Positions 58,560 through 64,000 of a stretch of 64,000 bases of DNA are shown one piece after another. The translations under genes and the position numbers were made by a program. The DNA comes from Ridgeia piscesae. Taxonomy: Eukaryota; Annelida; Polychaeta; Sabellida; Siboglinidae. The notes under the pieces are model-generated. The model had not been told where the DNA came from, searched no databases, and worked only from the letters and a program-made list of their open reading frames with translations. Where the stretch lies: positions 71,001 through 135,000 of the forward strand of contig JAODUO010000118.1 of NCBI GenBank assembly GCA_025642075.2. Reading direction: 5' to 3'. The first letter of the stretch is position 1; every line of letters starts with the position of its first letter.

Positions 58560-58865
58560 TTAGCTGAGAGCCCAGATATTGGAGAGATAACCGCAACAAT
58601 TCTGCACAACTGAGAAAGGTGAAAGTCCAGATACATGACGCTGGAGTAAAGTAACCCTAACAATTACGAACCCTTGTGAAAGTCACACAGCTGGTGTTGC
58701 TGAAAGTCACACAGCTGGTGTACCTGCCTGTCCAGATACCCGACACTGGAGAAAAGTAACTGTGACACTCACACAGCTGGTGTTGCTGTCTTTCCAAACA
58801 CCGGAGAATAGTAACCTTGACACTAACACAGCTGGTGTTGCTGCCTTTCCAGATACCAGCCTAGA
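58560..58865. repeat. Degenerate tandem repeat, about 58-bp unit
   Basis: CACACAGCTGGTGTTGCTG...CCAGATACC...GGAGAAAAGTAAC blocks recur near 58685, 58710, 58770 and 58828. Confidence 0.75.
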
Positions 58866-58984
58866 ATACTAACAAATAATTCTGTAATGAGTTTACATGA
58901 ATTTGTCATTCATCATCCTTACTGTATAGGAGAATAAATCCTGCTATTTCGAATTCAGAAGCATGATTGATTCAACAAGATTAT

Positions 58985-59165
58985 TAGTGGAAGTGTACAA
59001 TACTATCAGTGGAAGTATACACTAGTATCAGTGGAAGTATACAATACTATCAGTGGAAGTATACACTAGTATCAGTGGAAGTATACAATACTATCAGTGG
59101 AAGTATACACTAGTATCAGTGGAAGTATACAATACTATCAGTGGAAGTATACAATACTATCAGTG
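58985..59165. repeat. 22-bp tandem repeat, about eight copies
   Basis: Units alternate AGTGGAAGTATACACTAGTATC and AGTGGAAGTATACAATACTATC, giving a 44-bp higher-order period. Confidence 0.95.
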
Positions 59166-59321
59166 GAAAAAATACAATACTACATTCAGTGTACATGTAT
59201 TCTGTTGATGCTACACAGCTTTGGTTCAGGGTCACAGTTCCATGTGTAGACTCCCTTTTGAATATTCAAAGAAACAGTAGCTCCATTACAAAAGATCACA
59301 GCACAAACCTTGTAATTTATA

Positions 59322-59629
59322 TCAGTTTGCCTTGACTTGCAAGTCAACCCAGTGGTACTTCTTGGCGACATGTTGGTCATAATGTATCTGAAATAGACAC
59401 AAAAACGAAACAGTTTTAAGCTATTTCGGTTACACGTAATACACATGATTAGTATGGCATTCGGCTGATGTTCTTACATTTACCCGATGCGATTCCACCC
59501 TCCTGCTGAAACAGTAAACTCGGTGAGAGATGCCATCTACTTCGTTCCACACGATCAACTTGGTTGTCAATTCACGACGATGGACCCTTTTCAGCGATGT
59601 TTGATGCACTTCCGACTGAGTGTAGCCTC
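59322..59629 (-). CDS. Candidate 3' end of an unidentified minus-strand gene, two exons
   Basis: The upstream exon (ending 59484) reads SEVHQTSLKRVHRRELTTKL, then IVWNEVDGISHRVYCFSRRV and ESHR, then CGG|GTAAAT. The next exon (59387-59322), after a strong acceptor (TTTTGTGTCTATTTCAG), reads IHYDQHVAKKYHWVDLQVKA and N before TGA. Both are open in phase 0 and have ordinary protein composition. The 5' limit of the first exon is uncertain: an 18-bp repeat begins about 35 bp beyond 59629 and interrupts the coding sense. No family recognised; it may be a gene fragment or transposon-derived. Confidence 0.35.
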
Positions 59630-59661
59630 CGACTGCTGTGTCGATGTGGTGAGTATGCTCG

Positions 59662-59755
59662 CTTTGGATACGCCCCCTCACTTGGATACGCCCCCTCACT
59701 TGGATAGGCCCCCTCATTTGGATACGCCCCCTCACTTGGATACGCCCCCTCACTG
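59662..59755. repeat. 18-bp tandem repeat TTGGATACGCCCCCTCAC
   Basis: About five copies; 18 is a multiple of three so frames pass through it on both strands. Confidence 0.93.
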
Positions 59756-59859
59756 CTCAGCCTGTCTGGGTCCTGTTGACCACAGAAGGGTAGCGAATCA
59801 CACAAGAGGTCATCATGGCATCAGTTTGGAATGCTATGCCGACTATTGTCACTTCTAAA

Positions 59860-60420
59860 ACTTGTCTTCAATCTTCTAAGGCATCTGTAAAGATGCTTAT
59901 TTAATTGATGGAAGCATTTTTGCTGTTATTTATTAAATATTTATTAGTTTTAATTAATTAATTAATTTCTAAGTGTTACAACTGAATCAACTTCTTTTAT
60001 GTATTTATTTTGCATTACAATTTTTTATTATATAAACGAATGTCATTAAATTATGTATTTATATAGGTAATTTTTTCTTATTTCGTATTATGTTTTATGT
60101 TATGTACTAAATTGCTGTGGATATGGAACTACACAAAATAAACATTATTATTTCACATCACAAATTGTGTTTCTTGTACATAGTGTATGAACGGATTAAA
60201 GTGGCTTCCTTGATTAATTTAGCTCATCACAAATCCAATTTTGTTGGTGTCCAAATACAAGTATGTAATCTAAATAAATATATTTAATATATGTCAATGA
60301 TTTAATGCTCTAAAGTCAACCTTCCGGGGACATGGTTTTTGAGAGAATAAGGAAGTCAACAACAGGTAATAGGATAATCACATCGTGATTCCAGAATATT
60401 TGAATTGAATATTCTGCAGC
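59860..60420. other. AT-rich, no gene seen
   Basis: Low-complexity A/T stretches, including AATTAATTAATTAATT near 59960. Confidence 0.4.
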
Positions 60421-60421
60421 A

Positions 60422-60533
60422 ATTCTGGTGAGGCAAAGATGCTGCGGCCAAGACGCGATGATCACGACAATGACGACTTGACATCGACATACCTACGAAG
60501 AGAAGATACATGTGAGGAAATGCGGCTTTAGCT
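60422..60533 (+). pseudogene. Duplicated fragment of the ORF at 62612-63238
   Basis: About 107 bp matching 62920-63026 (GAGGCAAAGATGCTGCGGCC, AAGACGCGATGATCACGAC) at roughly 93 percent by eye, same strand, with a TAG after MRL where the larger copy continues. Encodes the LRPRRDDHD.DDLTSTYLR piece only. Confidence 0.75.
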
Positions 60534-60990
60534 ACAGCACAGACCAGAATGGATGCACAGAAGGGAGTCTATCGCAAGGGCCAACTGGACAAAACAATGG
60601 AAACAAAAAACAAGGTCAAGGTAATAAAAAACAAGGCCGAGGTGAAGGTGAATAAGAGCACTGTTGTCGAACACCCCTACTGTCTTCGTGACAGTTCTGT
60701 GGACGACCATACATATCCGGCTCACACGTAACTCTGAGTTGTCACGCCCCAGTGACTTACTTACAATAGAGAATACACGGGTAATACACAGACAGTACAC
60801 AGACAGTACATAGACAATACACAATAAGCCAGACCTGGATCACCAGAAGAAAGACTGTCACACCACTCGCAAACACAATGCTGTATGGGCCAACAGTAGG
60901 ACACACAGACAGACAGAGCTGATCAAAAGAAATGCAAACTGATGAACGAATTATGCAATGGTAAGTACATGCTAATTGCAATTAATTTAA

Positions 60991-61302
60991 TTACCTTGTA
61001 TTATTAAAAGGTATTTGTTTAAAAAATAAAATGCATGGTGGGGATTGATCATGGCCTAAGCATATATTTTCTCTGGCACATAGCCTCCTGTTACCATTCA
61101 CAAATGGAGTCTCGAGTATTAAATGATTGACATTTATACATAGAGAATTGTGACACAAATGGCTACAGTGCATATCTGGCGGAAGTTCCGATTTCACGTG
61201 TAACATGTATGCTAATCGATGAGCTCTCATCAATTTCCAGCCCAAGTCACCACCACGAAATTGTTTGCATTTGACATAAATCACCCCATAATTCCCTACC
61301 AA
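60991..61302 (-). pseudogene. Zinc-loop (His-Me endonuclease type) protein fragment, probably transposon-derived
   Basis: The minus-strand ORF contains HRLAYMLHVKSELPPDMHCS, then HLCHNSLCINVNHLILETP and VNGNRRLC. This is the SHLC...C-I-N-x-x-HL-x-x-E...N-x-x-R-x-x-C pattern of the zinc-binding loop of homing-endonuclease-like proteins (PF05551). Upstream, in another frame, DDAFVLHYKEKLRDKN and SEWRVSIVNWD end in a stop, so the reading frame is broken or an intron is present. Such stand-alone genes are common in repetitive invertebrate DNA; activity cannot be judged. Confidence 0.55.
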
Positions 61303-62611
61303 CCCTCCCCTTACACTACATCTAGTCCCAGTTCACAATAGACACTCTCCATTCGCTGCCACGACTGTTTTTGTCTCTCAATTTCTCCTTATAATGTAGC
61401 ACAAATGCATCGTCCATGTTGTCTGTTGCTCAATGTTGTCACGGAAACAGATCAGTTCAAATTCAATTAGGGTAGATACCACCGTTGATTTCCCATAGGC
61501 GGCCATTGAAACGTTTCTTTGATTTCCTGCTAGGTTTATCAATGCATTTTATGAAAGATTTCAGACACTGACTAGCCTCCATTCATACATATCATATATA
61601 AAATTCGTGAACATGGCATATCTCTTTCTCCTACTATCAAATCTCTAACCTGACACCCCTCCATTTCTGCTCCAATCAGCCGGCGATTGCCAATGTTGAC
61701 ACCTCTAGGCCGAACTACACCTGTATGCATACGCGCCAGGTCACTGTCTGACAAATGTCATTATTTCACAGCTCTGATGCCATGCTGCACAAAAAAATTA
61801 TTTCTACTCAACCAGTCCTACATTCATTGCTTCCAGGAATTTACAAAAACTTCACAATGCAGTTCTTCTAAGTAGGACTACTATGGGTAATGGCGTAGGA
61901 CTCCATTTGGTGGTATGTCCCAAAATAGATTCCCCAAATAGTGCAAATCTTCACAAAAATTATATACCATTGAAGCAATACATACATTAAACCAATTTGT
62001 CTAAGGATTTCTTCCTTATAGCCCCACACATTAACTGACATGTCTTTGAAGTTCACACCCGTCCGTTGTGGAAAAATATCTACTGTGTCATGAATGATGT
62101 ATATATATGAGAATTGGGACAATACATTCATTATCGTATTTGATATTATATGAATTCTGACCCCAGTGGCACATTGTTTACACTAAGTCGACCTTGAAGA
62201 CACTGAATTTAAATACTATAGTGCAATGTTAGTATTTATTTATATATTCTGCATTATGCTTGCTTTTTTGCCAAAAATATTGAACATTTGCCTTTTTAAA
62301 AGATCCCATCTGTTAATAAAAAGGGTATAAACTTCACGAATTATAGCCAGCTCCAAAGACACAAGTGTACTAGTGCTGATAAGGGGTATGACAAAAATCC
62401 ACATCAAACACTCACACAGTAGCCTCATTTCCTGTCGTGCACCGGTACATGCTAACGACAGGCGGGCAGAATGCAGGCTTGTTACACAATTGGGCTGTCC
62501 TAGCATCTATCCCACCTGGCAGAAATGAAAGATTTGACATATCACATCCAGGGAGGGTTGTAAATCACAAATCAATTGTACATGGGACTACTGGTACAAC
62601 CAATCGCTTGA

Positions 62612-63238
62612 TTGGAGGAAATGATGTACCCTACCTCACTAAAGTTGCAGCAGCCATGTGAGCTTAGTGTCGGATTGCTCTGGTGTGCCACATTTGGAAT
62701 ATTTTTGTGTGTATTTCAATTGTCATCTTGTCTCACAAAGTTCCGCAAGAGTGAAAGGGCCTGTGGTTTCAGGAAGGGTCATCCTGCATACGTATCAAAG
62801 AAAAAGGACAGCATTGAAAAGCAGACTGGAAAAAGTTTAGCCCGACTTACCCAAGCTGAGTTTGCGCGTGTCACAAAAGTGACACCAGCTGGCCTCATTG
62901 AGATACCTGATGCCTATTCTGGTGAGGCAAAGATGCTGCGGCCAAGACGCGATGATCACGACGATGACGACTTGACATCGACATATCTACAAGGAGAAGA
63001 TACACGTGAAGAAATGCGGCTTGGTGACAAAGGCCAGATGGAAGGTATGTACAACGAGTCTCTCGATCAGCATTCAGTGATGGAAAGAGGTGAGTGTGTC
63101 ACTCCTAGATTTACTGTTGGCAGGGGCAGAGATACTCAGATAGGGGGACAGTTTGCGGCACAATGGAGATGCACACGGTGTCGAAGGCGTGAAGTCAGGA
63201 ATGTCTGCGACAACATCAAATGTCGAGCGACAAGCTGA
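62612..63238 (+). CDS. Transposon-like protein of unknown family (KGHP...LLRP type)
   Basis: 208-codon ORF. The conserved-looking part begins about residue 57 with CGFRKGHPAYVSKKKDS, then LARLTQAEFARVTKVTPAG, an acidic patch (DDHDDDDLTS) and CTRCRRREVRNVC near the end, a possible zinc ribbon. The first 55 residues look non-coding; TTTCAG at 62768-62773 is a plausible acceptor giving a start at the KGHP block. CRKGHP-type starts followed by a DA...AKLLRP block occur in repetitive, probably transposon-encoded animal proteins, but I cannot name the family. Part of it is duplicated at 60422. Confidence 0.4.
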   Translation: MEEMMYPTSLKLQQPCELSVGLLWCATFGIFLCVFQLSSCLTKFRKSERACGFRKGHPAYVSKKKDSIEKQTGKSLARLTQAEFARVTKVTPAGLIEIPDAYSGEAKMLRPRRDDHDDDDLTSTYLQGEDTREEMRLGDKGQMEGMYNESLDQHSVMERGECVTPRFTVGRGRDTQIGGQFAAQWRCTRCRRREVRNVCDNIKCRATS

Positions 63239-63429
63239 CACTACGCATTTAGAACAGTCGTTTTTGTATGTCCCCACCTCGTTGCTAGTTGAGCAGAGTG
63301 ACTTTGCCGCCATTGGAACGGGTAAAATATGCTCAGATCACTTGTGCCATTACAACCCGTTATTACGCCTTGCAAATAGGTGCTTGAACATTTTGTGTCC
63401 TAGATCCTTATATTTAAAATACTTTTTGT

Positions 63430-63430
63430 G

Positions 63431-63477
<47 letters not shown>

Positions 63478-63523
63478 TATATAATATATATATATAATAT
63501 AATAAATATATATATATATATAT

Positions 63524-63570
<47 letters not shown>

Positions 63571-63605
63571 TATATATATATATAATATTATATTAACGCT
63601 CAAAG

Positions 63606-63645
<40 letters not shown>
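63430..63645. repeat. (TA)n microsatellite clusters
   Basis: Several TA runs broken by AATA and TTTTG words. Confidence 0.95.
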
Positions 63646-63649
<4 letters not shown>

Positions 63650-63650
<1 letters not shown>

Positions 63651-64000
63651 CCCAGCAAACAAAATTACGTTATAATGACGTTGCCGCGATGTCACGCTTT
63701 GGTCACGATGACGTGGCGAAGTGTCGTTGCTACGACTTAATGCTGTAGACACCAAATGACGGTGCGGCGACGTTGCGAAATTACCTTTCCACGACCAAAA
63801 CGCAACCTATATCCAGCAACCATTACGCAACCTATAGATGCCCTTCCCAACCAAGTTATGACCTTCCCACAACCTTGTTGAACCCTTCCAGCAACCATCA
63901 ACATAATTAGGCGCATTGTCTTCAGAACGTGGTGAATACTGGAAAGACTGGGCATGAGTTCAAGCCTCACCACTTTACAGCTGTTAGACCAGACAGGACA
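63650..64000. repeat. ACGTTG-rich dispersed repeat, runs to the window edge
   Basis: Begins CCCAGCAAACAAAATTACGT and contains recurrent words such as GACGTTGC, GTCACGA, GCGACGTTGCGA and AACGCAACCTATA, a style of repeat often seen in marine invertebrate genomes. The right end is outside the window. Confidence 0.55.

Overview
This 64 kb window is nuclear DNA from an animal with intron-rich genes and a heavily transposon-loaded genome. Genes are split into short phase-compatible exons with GT-AG (and one GC-AG) introns, and the non-coding DNA is full of CA/TG, TA and tetranucleotide microsatellites, minisatellites, tRNA-derived SINEs, decayed non-LTR retrotransposons and foldback/hAT-like DNA elements. 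The mix (CR1-like and 2A-containing LINE pieces, a GT32-type glycosyltransferase, an ESS2 gene with many small introns) suggests a marine invertebrate, most likely a lophotrochozoan such as a mollusc. That placement is inference. Nothing bacterial, plasmid or phage-like is present.

Layout. 0-5 kb: the 5' exon of a minus-strand P-loop GTPase-like gene (RGK-like) that runs off the left edge, with a 1.9 kb array of a 41-bp minisatellite just upstream of its start. 5-14 kb: no convincing gene; microsatellites and four inverted-repeat (foldback/MITE-like) elements, one a perfect 88-bp-arm hairpin. 14-24.4 kb: a three-exon minus-strand glycosyltransferase whose exons join in frame across the DXD motif. 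A 30/32-bp minisatellite overlaps its stop codon, and a nearly full-length but frameshifted CR1-like LINE sits antisense in its second intron. 24.4-35 kb: repeat-dominated, with copies of a TIR-bearing family, several decayed reverse-transcriptase tails and a 4.6 kb interval bounded by an 18-bp inverted repeat with a possible 4-bp target duplication.

36-46.4 kb: a minus-strand gene for a very cysteine-rich, single-pass membrane protein, reconstructed from five small phase-0 exons. It has two homologous alternative terminal exons. 47-56.4 kb: a complete eight-exon ESS2 (DGCR14) gene on the plus strand, head-to-head with the cysteine-rich gene across about 0.7 kb, with a GC-AG first intron carrying a hAT-like insertion with a perfect 8-bp target duplication. 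56.4-64 kb: repeats, a small candidate minus-strand two-exon gene, a zinc-loop (His-Me endonuclease type) remnant and a transposon-like ORF whose segment is duplicated 2.5 kb away.

The confident protein-coding content is ESS2 (nuclear splicing factor) and the glycosyltransferase (Golgi). The cysteine-rich gene is well supported by splice phase and exon homology, but its function is unknown. Exon structures were inferred by eye from splice sites and reading frame; no transcript evidence was available.
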